Under the pieces are notes generated by a model that saw nothing but the letters and a program-made list of their open reading frames with translations, ran no database searches and was not told where the DNA came from. From positions 96,047-160,046 of the forward strand of contig NZ_FPBH01000025.1 in NCBI RefSeq assembly GCF_900116445.1: 64,000 nucleotides of DNA. Reading direction: 5' to 3'. Below, piece by piece: positions 1-8,971 of the stretch (positions within the stretch are counted from its first letter, which is position 1; each line of letters starts with the position of its first letter). The position numbers were made by a program, and so were the translations under genes. Origin of the DNA: Paraburkholderia aspalathi. Lineage in GTDB: Bacteria; Pseudomonadota; Gammaproteobacteria; Burkholderiales; Burkholderiaceae.

Positions 1-693
1 GCTAGCGTGCTGATCTTCGGCGTAGGTGTCTATATTCGCCGAAGCCTGCCCGAGAGCCGCGACTTTACCGCGGCCAAACCGAAGCACATGCCGGTGCTGA
101 CCGTGCTGCGCAATCACCCGAAGCAGGTATTGCAGGCCATGGGGCTGCGTATCGCCGAAAACGGCGGCACGTATATCTTCCTTTCGTTCGTGCTGGTGTA
201 CGGCAAGACGATCGGTGTGCCGGTCTCGGTGATGCTCGGCGGCGTGATGCTCGCGATGTTGCTCGAACTCGCCACGATCGTGCTGTGGGGGCGGCTATCG
301 GATGTGATCGGCCGGCGGCCGGTGTATATGATCGGCGCGCTCGGCCTCGTCGTGATCGCGTTTCCCGCGTTCTGGCTGATCGATACGCATGAACCGTTGC
401 TGGTGTTCCTCTCGCTCGCATTAGGTTTGCCCTTCTGCCACGCCGCGATGATCGGTACACAGCCCGCGCTGATGGGTGAACTCTTTCCCACCGAGGTCCG
501 CTATTCGGGCATGGCGCTAGGCCATGAAATTGCCTCGGTGTTTTCCGGCGGACTCGCACCTCTCGTCGCTATCGCGCTGTATTCGAAGTTCCATGCGCCC
601 TGGCCAGTCGCGTTGATGCTGATCGGCTTCGGCCTCATCACCGCGATCACACTCGTGACCATTCCGAAGAACATCAACACGGCGCATGACTGA
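1..693 (+). CDS. MFS transporter, metabolite:H+ symporter type (C-terminal part)
   Basis: The reading frame is open from the first base, so this is the C-terminal 230 residues or so of a longer protein that begins before the window. It contains about six hydrophobic helices and the loop motif GRLSDVIGRRP, the conserved cytoplasmic loop of major facilitator proteins, in the style of the metabolite:H+ symporter (shikimate/alpha-ketoglutarate type) branch. It ends 7 bp before the convergent sensor kinase gene. Lying at the edge of an auxin-degradation cluster, it is a candidate importer of indole-3-acetate or a related aromatic acid; that substrate is inferred from context only. Confidence 0.85.
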   Translation, partial: ASVLIFGVGVYIRRSLPESRDFTAAKPKHMPVLTVLRNHPKQVLQAMGLRIAENGGTYIFLSFVLVYGKTIGVPVSVMLGGVMLAMLLELATIVLWGRLSDVIGRRPVYMIGALGLVVIAFPAFWLIDTHEPLLVFLSLALGLPFCHAAMIGTQPALMGELFPTEVRYSGMALGHEIASVFSGGLAPLVAIALYSKFHAPWPVALMLIGFGLITAITLVTIPKNINTAHD

Positions 694-700
694 AATGCGA

Positions 701-2191
701 TCAGCCGGCGGGAGCGGCCACAATCGGCAGCGTGAAGCTGCATTGAAGCCCGCCCTGCCGCGCCGGTTTGGCCCAGATTTCGCCGCCATGCCGCGTGACG
801 ATGTTTTTGCACAGCGACAAACCGATGCCGTTGCCGCCCGCCTTCGACGAAGAAAACCCGTCGAACAGGCGGCCGTGCGCTTCAGCAGGCACGCCCGGGC
901 CGTTGTCGATGACCTGTACGAGCGCGTATTTTCCGCGCAGGCTGGTGACGAGGCGCAATTCACCGCGCCGCGCAGCGGCATTCAGGCATTCAGTCAGCGC
1001 CTCGATCGCGTTGAAGGCCAGATTCAGCACCACCTGGCCAATCAGCACGCGCTCGCAATACACCGGCAAGACTTCCGGTGCCTGCTCGATCGTGACCGCA
1101 ACGCCTGCGTCTCCCGCGCGCAATTCGATGAAGTATGCGACGTCCGCGACGACGTCTCGCAAGTCCGCCTGGGTCTCGCTCGGCTCCCGCTTGACAATGT
1201 AATCGCGCACGCTCTTGATGATCACCGCCGCGTGCTCGGCCTGGCGATCAGCGCTGCGCAGGCCCCACAATGCATCGTCGATGGGACCGGGTTGGCCGAG
1301 CCGCAGAATCGCGCCCTCGATGAAATTGCGCACCGCGGCGAGCGGCTGACTCAACTCGTGCGCGATGGCGGTCGCCATTTCGCCCATCGCGTTGTAGCGC
1401 CCCGCGTATTCCAGCAGCCGTGCCTCGTTACGGCGCGCCTCTTCGATAGCCACTTCGTCCGTGATGTCGCGAAAGTGCAGGAGGCGGCCGTTGAGGTCGT
1501 CTTCGATCTCGATTCGTCGGCAGGTGATGCGCAACCAGCCCGGCGTGCCGTCGCGGCGCGCGATGCGATAACGCTGCGGTGGCGAAGGCTGGATGCGCGG
1601 TGCGGTGGCGAGCTGTTCGAGCAGCCGGTCGCGATCCGGCTCGCTGCAATAGTCGAGCACGTCGCCCATCGGCGCGCCCTCTTCCAGACCCAGCACACGC
1701 CGTCCGGATTCGCTGACGAACTCCACTTCGCCCGCGGGCGTCAGTACGGCCACGCCCTCACCCAGATCCTGCATGAACTCGCGCAGCCGCGACTCATAGC
1801 GCCGCAGCGTTTGCTTGAGCGTGTCCTCGACGCTGATGTCGCGAAACTGCACCATCACCACCGCACGCTCCTGCAAAGGCACGTAGGTTGCAATGGCTTC
1901 GGACAGCATGTCGGCGCCCGTGCGCGAACGGTAACACCACTCGTAGACCTGCGGACCTTCCGTGATCGCACGGTCCATGGCCCCGACGCCGATCTCGCGC
2001 CGATACTTCGGTACCGGCCGGGTCATGTCTTTCGCCTTGAGCGGCAGCATTTCCTCAAGCGTGAAACCGAGCGCCTCGCAAGCTGCCCGATTGGCCCACA
2101 CGATCGCCTTCGTTTCGGCGTCGTGCAGCAGCACGCACAGCGTCAGCGCGTCGAGCAGGCGGTGGAAATCTTCTTCGGCGGGGAAATTCAT
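701..2191 (-). CDS. PAS-domain sensor histidine kinase, IacS-like
   Basis: A soluble kinase of about 496 residues with no membrane segment. Two PAS-type sensor domains (about 5-120 and 135-250) precede a HisKA domain with the phospho-acceptor in AIAHELSQPLAA (H278) and a HATPase_c domain with DNGPGVP and GGNGIGLSL boxes. This FixL-like layout fits cytosolic sensing of a small ligand. I chose the start at 2191 because the PAS fold begins there; in-frame ATGs at 2236 and 2251 are possible and none has a clear Shine-Dalgarno sequence. It is divergent from the iacA gene and probably pairs with the FixJ-type regulator at 6467-7129, as in Paraburkholderia iac clusters where a kinase and regulator control the pathway. 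Confidence 0.82.
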   Translation of the reverse strand: MNFPAEEDFHRLLDALTLCVLLHDAETKAIVWANRAACEALGFTLEEMLPLKAKDMTRPVPKYRREIGVGAMDRAITEGPQVYEWCYRSRTGADMLSEAIATYVPLQERAVVMVQFRDISVEDTLKQTLRRYESRLREFMQDLGEGVAVLTPAGEVEFVSESGRRVLGLEEGAPMGDVLDYCSEPDRDRLLEQLATAPRIQPSPPQRYRIARRDGTPGWLRITCRRIEIEDDLNGRLLHFRDITDEVAIEEARRNEARLLEYAGRYNAMGEMATAIAHELSQPLAAVRNFIEGAILRLGQPGPIDDALWGLRSADRQAEHAAVIIKSVRDYIVKREPSETQADLRDVVADVAYFIELRAGDAGVAVTIEQAPEVLPVYCERVLIGQVVLNLAFNAIEALTECLNAAARRGELRLVTSLRGKYALVQVIDNGPGVPAEAHGRLFDGFSSSKAGGNGIGLSLCKNIVTRHGGEIWAKPARQGGLQCSFTLPIVAAPAG

Positions 2192-2443
2192 CGGGCGAGG
2201 CTGCACAAAAGTTCGATCGCGTACGTGGAGGAACATAACACCAGTCGGCATGATTCGCGTCTGAAGATTTCTTTAGATACCCCCGGCGCCGTACCTAAAA
2301 ACACGTCTTGCGTCCCAATTGAAGCGTTCTTTTTGCATTTCTAGACTGGCTTCACCCTGCACGCGCCGTCGTCGGCGTCTTTGCCCGTGACCGAAACGTG
2401 CCTCGTGTTCCAGCCGATAACGAATCAAGGAGATGCCCCCGCC

Positions 2444-3625
2444 ATGTCAGACACCGCCATCGACACTGTTGCCGCCGTCGCAGAAGCCAGCCGCGATGCA
2501 GCGCGCTTGCCGCTCGCCGACGTCATCGTCGAAATCGCCGCACGGCGCGAAGAGTTCGATCGCCTCTCGCATGTGCCGCGCGATGTCATCGCCAAACTCA
2601 AACGCGCGGGTGTGTATCGCGCGGCAACGCCTAAGCGTTTTGGCGGCGATGCGCTCGCGCCTACCGCGTTTCTTGACATGATCGAACGTATCGCGGTAGC
2701 GGACGGCTCAGCCGCCTGGGTCGCGAGCTTCGGCTCGGCGAACGTGTATCTCGCGGCCTTGCCGCTGGCCACTCAGGCGCAGATCTACGCCGACGGTCCC
2801 GATCAGGTGTTCGCAGGCGGTCTCTTCCCGGTACAAGCCGCTCAGCCCGCCGACGGCGGCTGGCGTGTGAACGGTACGTGGAAATTCGCGAGCGGCTGCA
2901 AGGGCGCGGATTGGCTTGGCGTGGGGATTGGCGCGGCCGGCCCAAGCGCTGGCGTGCCCGGCAAACCGCGCACCGCCGTGTTCCGTCCGCATCAGGTCGA
3001 GATCGTCGAGAACTGGGATGTGGTCGGCATGCAAGGCACCGGCAGTCACGACCTGCGCGTCACCGATCAGTTCGTCACTGACGACTGGACCTTCGTGCGC
3101 GGCGGCGAACCGTGCGTGGACGAACCGCTGTATCGCTATCCGACCATCGCCTACGCCGCGCAGGTGCTGGCCGTAGTCAATCTCGGCCTCGCACGTGCAG
3201 CGCTCGATGTTGCCAACCAGATGGCCGGCGGCCGCAAGACGACAACCGGCGCGCCACAACTCGCCGACCGCGCGTACTACCGGATCGAACTGGCGAAAGC
3301 CGAAGCCCAATTGCGTTCGGCCCGCGCATTCTTCTACGACACCACTGACGACGTCTGGCAATCGATCCTCGCCGGCAACCCCGTTACACCCGAGCAGACC
3401 AGCCTGCTGCGGCTCGCCGCGACGCAGATCGCCCGCGAAGGCGCCGACGTCGTGCAGCGCGCCTACCGGCTCGGTGGCACGATGGCGATCTATCGCTCGC
3501 ATCCGCTGCAGCGCCTGGTGCGCGACGCAATGGTGGTCACCCAGCATGCGTTCCTCGGCGAGGGCAACTTCGACGGCGCCGGTGCGGTGTTCGTCGGCGT
3601 GCCGCCGATTCCGGGCTACCTGTAA
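2444..3625 (+). CDS. iacA: Flavin-dependent monooxygenase of acyl-CoA dehydrogenase fold, IacA-like
   Basis: 393 residues with the fold of class D flavoprotein monooxygenases: N-terminal helical domain, a central beta domain around GGWRVNGTWKFASGC and a C-terminal helical domain ending in an RLGGTMAIY-type helix. Members (HsaA, DszC, IacA) use reduced flavin from a partner reductase rather than acting on acyl-CoA. In the iac pathway IacA carries out the first hydroxylation of indole-3-acetate. The start at 2444 has a good ribosome site (AAGGAGAT) 10-15 bases upstream; the frame stays open further up without a better start. It leads a run iacA-iacB-iacI-iacH-iacE. The substrate assignment rests on the gene neighbourhood; the enzyme class is clear. 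Confidence 0.82.
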   Translation: MSDTAIDTVAAVAEASRDAARLPLADVIVEIAARREEFDRLSHVPRDVIAKLKRAGVYRAATPKRFGGDALAPTAFLDMIERIAVADGSAAWVASFGSANVYLAALPLATQAQIYADGPDQVFAGGLFPVQAAQPADGGWRVNGTWKFASGCKGADWLGVGIGAAGPSAGVPGKPRTAVFRPHQVEIVENWDVVGMQGTGSHDLRVTDQFVTDDWTFVRGGEPCVDEPLYRYPTIAYAAQVLAVVNLGLARAALDVANQMAGGRKTTTGAPQLADRAYYRIELAKAEAQLRSARAFFYDTTDDVWQSILAGNPVTPEQTSLLRLAATQIAREGADVVQRAYRLGGTMAIYRSHPLQRLVRDAMVVTQHAFLGEGNFDGAGAVFVGVPPIPGYL

Positions 3626-3673
3626 GCCATTTTCTGATTTTGCTGTTCAAACGATTTCATGGAGAACCACACA

Positions 3674-4051
3674 ATGTCCGATAACCCGAACCTGCCCTTG
3701 CGCGTTCTGTTCTGCTGCGGCGTGACGCAGAATTTCTTCGACTTGCCGCGCGAGAAAATCGGCGAAGTCTGGCAGGCTTACGGCAAGATGCTGGCTGCCG
3801 TCGAATCGATGGACGGCGTTAGCGTGCTCGGCATCATGGACGACGACCGCCTGACTGTCGGCAATGCCGACAACTCGCCGTGGACCTTCTACATCATGGC
3901 CGACGTGCGCGACTTCGATACCGCCGTGGCGGTGTGCAATCTGTACCGCACCACGCCGGTCGGCGAATACAACCTGTGGCGCTACGGCAAGATCGAAGCA
4001 CGCGTTGGCCGCGCGCTGCAAGTGCCGCCGCAACACGCCAACGCGGCTTGA
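3674..4051 (+). CDS. iacB: Conserved small protein, IacB-like
   Basis: 125 residues, soluble, no signal peptide or membrane helix. I recognise no catalytic motif; one dicysteine (FCCG) lies near the N-terminus. Size and position directly after the iacA-type monooxygenase match IacB of auxin-degradation clusters, a protein with no settled biochemical role. Start at 3674 has GGAG about 10 bases upstream; an in-frame ATG at 3659 would add five residues. The next gene begins 20 bp downstream, so it is likely part of the same transcript. Confidence 0.68.
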   Translation: MSDNPNLPLRVLFCCGVTQNFFDLPREKIGEVWQAYGKMLAAVESMDGVSVLGIMDDDRLTVGNADNSPWTFYIMADVRDFDTAVAVCNLYRTTPVGEYNLWRYGKIEARVGRALQVPPQHANAA

Positions 4052-4071
4052 ACGCGCGGGAGCATGATGCG

Positions 4072-4587
4072 ATGAACGAGAACCCGGATACGCTTGTCAG
4101 GTTGACCGAACGGCTTGCCGCGCTCGAAGCCGAATCCGCCGTGCGCCGCACGATGGCGCGCTATATGGCGCTCTGCGACGTGCCCTCGGGTGCGCTCGAG
4201 GGCGAGACGCTCGCGGCCCTCTTCGCTGCCGACGCGATCTGGGAAGGCATCGGCCCGCAGTACGCGAGCAAGTTCGGCCACCTCACCGGTCACGCGGAAA
4301 TTCTCGCGATGCTCACTCGCTACTTACCGCCGTCACCGCATTTCTCGGTCAATGTGCATTTCCTCACGTCGGAAACTATCGAGGTTCAAGGCGCAAGCGC
4401 GAAGGGCCGTTGGATCATGCTGCAAGCGTCCGGCTATGTCGACGCGCAAGCTGAGTTGATCTCGGCGCGCCTCGACGTGGATTTCGTACCCGCCGACAAT
4501 GGCCACGATTGGCTCATCACGCACTTTCGCACCGAACGCCTTTTCGATGCGCCCTGGCAAGTCAACGCAAGGAAACCGAACCCATGA
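4072..4587 (+). CDS. iacI: SnoaL/NTF2-like protein, IacI-like
   Basis: 171 residues. A helical start with RLAALEAESAVRRTMARYMALCD followed by alternating beta strands is typical of the SnoaL-like, NTF2 fold used by small cofactor-free hydratases, isomerases and accessory subunits of ring hydroxylases. In iac clusters the protein at this place is IacI, which acts on an oxidised indole-acetate intermediate. The start at 4072 follows a GGGAG site. Its stop overlaps the start of the amidase gene in an ATGA, implying coupled translation. Confidence 0.7.
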   Translation: MNENPDTLVRLTERLAALEAESAVRRTMARYMALCDVPSGALEGETLAALFAADAIWEGIGPQYASKFGHLTGHAEILAMLTRYLPPSPHFSVNVHFLTSETIEVQGASAKGRWIMLQASGYVDAQAELISARLDVDFVPADNGHDWLITHFRTERLFDAPWQVNARKPNP

Positions 4588-5705
4588 ATGAGTTTATCCA
4601 GACTTTGTCGTTAGGCGGCACAGGCCCCAGCATCGCCATCAAGGACACGATCGATATCGCCGGCTATGCGACCACGGCGGCGAGCCGCGCATTGGCCGAC
4701 GCACCGCCCGCGCAGCAGCACGCGGAAGTCGTGGAGCGCTTGCTCGATGCCGGCTGGCACATCGTCGGCAAGGCGAATATGCACGAGCTCGCGTTCGGCA
4801 TGACGGGTATCAACGATTACACCGGCACACCGCAAAATCCCCAGGACGCCTCGCGCATTCCTGGCGGCTCGTCGAGTGGATCGGCGGCGGCCGTTGGTTT
4901 GAAGCTTGCGGATGCCGCGCTTGGCACGGACACCGGTGGTTCGATTCGCGGCCCCGCCGCGTGTTGCGGCGTAATCGGTTTGAAGCCGACTTTTGGACGC
5001 GTCTCGCGGCGCGGCGTCGCACCGCGTGAATCGACGCTCGATTGCGTCGGGCCGTTCGCGCGCGAGATGCAGATGATCGTCGCCGCGATGCAGGCGATCA
5101 CCGCCGACTTCGACACGCAGGCGGCCCAAGTTTCAGGAAGCGGCGCGTGGAACGTCGGTATCGTGCAGGTCGACGCAGCGCCGGAAATCCTTAAAGCCGT
5201 CACGCGCGCCGCGGACCAGGCCGATTGCACCGCTCGCACGCTGGAACTTGCAGGGCTTGCCGCCGCCTTCGCAGCGGGCCTCGCGATTATCAACGTAGAA
5301 ACTTTTCATGCGTTCGGCCATCTCGTGGCAAGTGGCAAGCTCGGCGCCGATCTCGACGCACGGCTGCGCGCCGCTGCGAATACAACCGCGGCGCAATGCG
5401 AGGCGGCAGAGTCGGTGCGTCGACAATTCACAGCCGCTGTCGATCACGCGCTCGAAAGCGTCGATGTGTTGATTCTGCCCACACTTCCCGCGCTGCCGAT
5501 CACGCTCGACGAGGCACGCGGCGGCACTCCGGTCATCGCCATGTCGTCGTTGATCCGACCGTTCAATCTGAGCGGCCATCCGGCACTGAGCTTGCCCTTG
5601 CCTATCGATGGCTCTCCGCTTAAGGCAGGCTTGCAGATCATCGGACGCAAGGGGGCGGATGAACAGGTGTGCGCGATTGCGGCGCGATTTGAAGCCGCGA
5701 TTTGA
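4584..5705 (+). CDS. iacH: Amidase-signature hydrolase, IacH-like
   Basis: 373 residues of the amidase signature family. The catalytic triad Lys-cisSer-Ser is visible: K20 in IAIKDT, S96 in the GGSSSGS segment and nucleophile S120 in GTDTGGSIR, with the usual spacing of 76 and 24 residues. The protein is shorter than GatA and lacks tRNA-amidotransferase partners nearby, so it is a metabolic amidase. Within the iac-type cluster it corresponds to IacH. It starts inside the stop codon of the preceding gene (ATGA). Confidence 0.78.
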   Translation: MNEFIQTLSLGGTGPSIAIKDTIDIAGYATTAASRALADAPPAQQHAEVVERLLDAGWHIVGKANMHELAFGMTGINDYTGTPQNPQDASRIPGGSSSGSAAAVGLKLADAALGTDTGGSIRGPAACCGVIGLKPTFGRVSRRGVAPRESTLDCVGPFAREMQMIVAAMQAITADFDTQAAQVSGSGAWNVGIVQVDAAPEILKAVTRAADQADCTARTLELAGLAAAFAAGLAIINVETFHAFGHLVASGKLGADLDARLRAAANTTAAQCEAAESVRRQFTAAVDHALESVDVLILPTLPALPITLDEARGGTPVIAMSSLIRPFNLSGHPALSLPLPIDGSPLKAGLQIIGRKGADEQVCAIAARFEAAI

Positions 5706-5733
5706 AGCCGCACCTCTCACGGAGTAAAAAGCA

Positions 5734-6477
5734 ATGCAGAAAAGAGTCGTACTCGTCACCGGCGCCGCGCGTGGTCTTGGCGCCGCGATTGCCACACGCT
5801 TTCATGCAGCGGGTTATGCGGTCGCCATCGGCGACATTGCGTTCGATGCCGCACAGGCCCTCGCCCGCGATCTGAGCGCGGACGGCTCGAGCGCCTTAGC
5901 ACTGAATCTCGACGTCACCTCGAAGAGCGCATTCGAATCCGCACGCGATGCGATCCTGCAACGCTGGGGCCGCATCGACGCGTTGATCAACAACGCGGGC
6001 GCATCCAAAGTCGTATCCGTGATGGAGATCACCGCCGAGCAGTTCGATCAGGTGATCAACGTAAACCTGCGCAGCGTGCTGTTCGGCTGTCAGGTGTTCG
6101 GCCAGCATTTCGCCGACGTCGGCGCAGGCCGCATCGTCAATATCGCCTCGCTGGCGGGACAAAACGGCGGATCGGCCACCGGCGCGCACTATGCGGCAGC
6201 AAAAGGCGGTGTCATTACATTGACCAAGGTGTTCGCACGTGACCTCGGCGCAGCGGGCGTGACCGTCAATGCGATTTCGCCTGGGCCGATGGATCTGCCG
6301 ATCGTGCACGAGAGCGTCGCGGCCGACAAACTGAAGGCGGTGATCGCCAACATTCCGGCGGGACGTCTGGGCTCAGCGGACTATGTCGCCGACGTCGCGG
6401 TCATGCTGGCTGCTGAGAACGCTTACTTTGCAAACGGCGCATGCTGGGATGTGAACGGCGGCCTGTTCATGCGTTAG
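5734..6477 (+). CDS. iacE: Short-chain dehydrogenase/reductase, IacE-like
   Basis: 247 residues, classical SDR. The cofactor motif TGAARGLG is at 9-16, NNAG at 86-89, and the catalytic S139, Y153 and K157 are all present (YAAAK). The C-terminus carries the usual NGACWDVNGG segment. In auxin degradation IacE works with IacA early in the pathway on oxidised indole-acetate intermediates. It starts 28 bp after the amidase gene with GGAGTAAAAAGC upstream and its last 11 bp overlap the end of the convergent response regulator gene. Confidence 0.8.
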   Translation: MQKRVVLVTGAARGLGAAIATRFHAAGYAVAIGDIAFDAAQALARDLSADGSSALALNLDVTSKSAFESARDAILQRWGRIDALINNAGASKVVSVMEITAEQFDQVINVNLRSVLFGCQVFGQHFADVGAGRIVNIASLAGQNGGSATGAHYAAAKGGVITLTKVFARDLGAAGVTVNAISPGPMDLPIVHESVAADKLKAVIANIPAGRLGSADYVADVAVMLAAENAYFANGACWDVNGGLFMR

Positions 6478-7129
6478 TGCCCGACGCGGCCGCCTCCTGA
6501 TCCCACACCGCCATGACGTCACGCACCAGCATCGCGATAGACGCCGCGCCAAGTTTGTCTTTGATGCTTGCGCGATGCACGTCGACGGTCTTCACACTGA
6601 TGGACAGATCGGAGGCGATACGCTTGCTGCCCTTACCGTCGATCACGCCCCGCAGCACTTCTTTCTCGCGTGCCGTGAGCGACGCCAGGCGCTTGCGTAA
6701 CTCGCGCTGCTTCTGATCGGCAGCATGACGTTGCGACGCGAGTTTCAACGCACGCTGCACGCGATCGAGCATCTGCTGCGAGTTATACGGCTTCTCGACG
6801 AAGTCAATTGCGCCATTCTGCAAAGCCCGCACCGACATCGGAATGTCGCCATGACCGCTGACGAAAATGATCGGCAGCGTCGCACCTCGACGGTTCAACT
6901 CCGCTTGCACGTCGAAGCCGCTTTGCTCCGGCATGCGCACATCGAGCACGAGGCACGCGGGCACGTTCGGATCAAACGCGCTCAGAAATTCACTAGCGTT
7001 AGCAAAGCCTGCCGACTTCACGCCGACCGACTCGAGCAGCCATGCGAGCGAGGTACGCATGCCGTTGTCGTCGTCGACGATATAGACGATCGGTGCGAGG
7101 GACGGAGCGGACTGAGGCTGCTGGGACAT
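6467..7129 (-). CDS. FixJ/NarL-type response regulator, IacR2-like
   Basis: 220 residues. Receiver domain (about 13-125) with acidic pocket at D19-D21, phospho-acceptor D63 in VLDVRMP and the conserved K in EKPYN; LuxR-type helix-turn-helix at the C-terminus (LTAREKEVL to KTVDVHRASIKDKLG). It is convergent with iacE and divergent from the flavin reductase gene, and is the only FixJ-type partner near the soluble PAS kinase at 701-2191. The pair probably turns on the surrounding pathway genes in response to indole-3-acetate or a product of it; this is inferred from position. Confidence 0.85.
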   Translation of the reverse strand: MSQQPQSAPSLAPIVYIVDDDNGMRTSLAWLLESVGVKSAGFANASEFLSAFDPNVPACLVLDVRMPEQSGFDVQAELNRRGATLPIIFVSGHGDIPMSVRALQNGAIDFVEKPYNSQQMLDRVQRALKLASQRHAADQKQRELRKRLASLTAREKEVLRGVIDGKGSKRIASDLSISVKTVDVHRASIKDKLGAASIAMLVRDVMAVWDQEAAASGTNA

Positions 7130-7397
7130 GGCGTCTGTGGAACGGTTCGGGATGGGTGCGATTCGCAGCGTCTTGCGGGTTCATGATAACCAGTGGAAAA
7201 AGCGCTGCAAAGCGATAATTACCCTGTGGCGGCGATAAAAATCGCTCATACGCTGCACCATGCAGACAGGCATTGGGGAAACCTTTAGACGGACTGGGAA
7301 AGAGGCCTCTACGCGCACCGCTCGCGCTGATTTTTTTCCGCGCGTGGATTGATTACGCTTGAATCCAGATCCCTACCGCGCCCCAGGAACCCAGAAC

Positions 7398-7946
7398 ATG
7401 ACACCGACCTCGCAAGTAACGCAAACGACTCCCGCCGCCGATCCTGACCTGGCAGCCAGGCAGCAATTCCGTCAGGCCATGGCGCATCTGTCCGCGGCCG
7501 TGAACGTCATCACGACTGCTGGTCCGCATGGACGCTGCGGCGTCACCGCGAGCGCCGTGTGCTCGGTGACCGATACGCCGCCCACGCTGCTCGTTTGCCT
7601 GAACCGCTCGAGCGCGATGCACGCCACCTTCGAACGCAACCGGCATGTCTGCATCAACGTACTGCCTGGCGAGCATGAACTGCTCGCGCGTCACTTCGCC
7701 GGCATGACGCAGGTGCCGATGGAGGAACGCTTTGGCTGGCCGATCTGGGACGACGGCACGCACGGCGTGCCGGTTTTGCGCGACGCACTCGCGAGTCTGC
7801 AGGGCGAGATCGTCGATCTGAAGGAAGTGGGTTCGCACTCGGTCATGTTTGTCAAAACCACCTGCATCAGCGTGCGCACGGATGGCGATGGCTTGATCTA
7901 TTTCGATCGCAATTTCCACCGCATCAAGCGCTCGGCGTCGCATTGA
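7398..7946 (+). CDS. iacG: Flavin reductase, IacG-like
   Basis: 182 residues of the flavin reductase-like (FMN-binding split barrel) family: FRQAMAHLSAAVNVITT, then GVTASAVCSVTDTPPTLLVCLN, the flavin-binding signature. It would supply reduced flavin to the IacA-type monooxygenase at 2444-3625. The start at 7398 has AGGA upstream; the frame extends to a TTG at 7359 but without support. It is transcribed on its own from the 268-bp region it shares with the response regulator gene, which therefore holds a pair of divergent promoters. Confidence 0.82.
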   Translation: MTPTSQVTQTTPAADPDLAARQQFRQAMAHLSAAVNVITTAGPHGRCGVTASAVCSVTDTPPTLLVCLNRSSAMHATFERNRHVCINVLPGEHELLARHFAGMTQVPMEERFGWPIWDDGTHGVPVLRDALASLQGEIVDLKEVGSHSVMFVKTTCISVRTDGDGLIYFDRNFHRIKRSASH

Positions 7947-8183
7947 GGTGCGACGGGAACGATTGAAACCAGCCGCGGCGCGTGGCCTGCTTAAATTACG
8001 CCCGCGCTATCGGTATCGAACTGAAACTGCGGCGCCGCCGCGACGGCTTCAACGAAACAGTCGCTCAGATTAAGGGAATGGGCCGTTGGCGCTGGGTGTG
8101 GGTTGTCTCGATGTCGCCAATCCGAATACTTTGTTCTTTGGCAGCACGGGTGGTCCTGCGGCACAAGTTCTGAATTCCTCTTT
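7947..8183. other. Intergenic spacer after iacG
   Basis: I see no gene, RNA or clear terminator here. The 63-codon frame at 7982-8173 has no coding character and no ribosome site. The palindromic repeat begins at about 8184. Confidence 0.5.
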
Positions 8184-8962
8184 TGCCTGCGTGGCGCTCA
8201 TTGTCAGTGTTCTTAGGGCTTTGGCCTTTCCTTGATCTGGCTTTGGTGCCTTTCCTTGCATTGTTAGTGGTCTATTAGTGTTGCCCCTGTGCGGGGCGGC
8301 ACCTACTTCTCTTTGCCGGCTGCAAAGAGAAGTAGGCAAGAGAAAGCAGCTTAAACCGCTAATTCTAAGTGGGGCCCGTGGTCTGCCATGGGTAGTGGTG
8401 CATCTGGAATCCGTGTTCTCGCACATTCCGCGTTAGTGACAAGGGGCTCATCAGCTCCCACTCCGCACTGCGTGCGTCGCGGACGGGTCTGCATGGGAAA
8501 CCACAGGCTTCGGTTCAAGTCTGCAGGGAGCCGTCGGCTTCGCCTCGGCGACGCGCTCCTGCATTCGCCCGAGAACCCCCGACGTCGGTGCCCCTCAATC
8601 ACGGTCACAGTTGCGGCGGTGCAAGGGCGAGCCACGGCCCGGTGGCGAGGCGTAGACGTTAAAACGTAGCGGGTGGTTTTATGAACTGCTCTTCGGCGCG
8701 CGCAGCGCCGCCGGAAGTATGACGCCCTTGTCACTGGCGTATGCAGGGGCACGAACCCAGATTCCAGATGCACCACTACCCGCAGCAGACCACGGTGCCC
8801 ACTTAGCATTAGCGGTTTGAGCTGCTTTCTCTTGCCTACTTCTCTTTGCAGCCGGCAAAGAGAAGTAGGTGCCGCCCCGCACAGGGGCAACGCTAATAGA
8901 CCACTAACAAAACAAGGAAAGGCCAAAGCCCCAAGAACACTGACAAAAGCGCCGAGCAGGCA
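8184..8962. repeat. Long palindromic repeat element, copy 1
   Basis: A 779-bp element with inverted arms at about 8184-8411 and 8760-8962 around a 348-bp core. The arms match almost base for base apart from a 26-bp insertion in the left one. Each arm holds a perfect 15-bp stem (8302-8316 with 8322-8336, CCTACTTCTCTTTGC) and a GCCCC-TGTGC-GGGGC hairpin (8283-8297). The core and arms recur in reverse orientation at 36986-37660. It lies between convergent iacG and hypB and ends 9 bp from the hypB stop. Short frames inside it are by-products of the repeat. No transposase or target duplication is visible; it may act as a two-way terminator or as a REP/BIME-like element. Confidence 0.85.
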
Positions 8963-8971
8963 CAAAAACCC

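Noticed and set aside
2240..2330. Shared TACCC-N3/4-GCGSCG sequence before iacA and before iacG as a binding site of the FixJ-type regulator
   Set aside because: The spacer differs (3 and 4 bp) and the match is too short to separate from chance.
686..2344. Long plus-strand frame (552 codons) opposite the sensor kinase
   Set aside because: It is the antisense shadow of a clear histidine kinase with intact motifs; the translation has no family character.
8388..8669. Short frames in the repeat elements, also 8679-8882, 37067-37267 and 37290-37562
   Set aside because: They lie in palindromic DNA, share sequence because the repeats do, and have no ribosome sites. I treat them as repeat by-products.
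8184..8962. Reading the palindromic element as an insertion sequence
   Set aside because: No transposase frame, no target duplication and arms much longer than usual terminal repeats.
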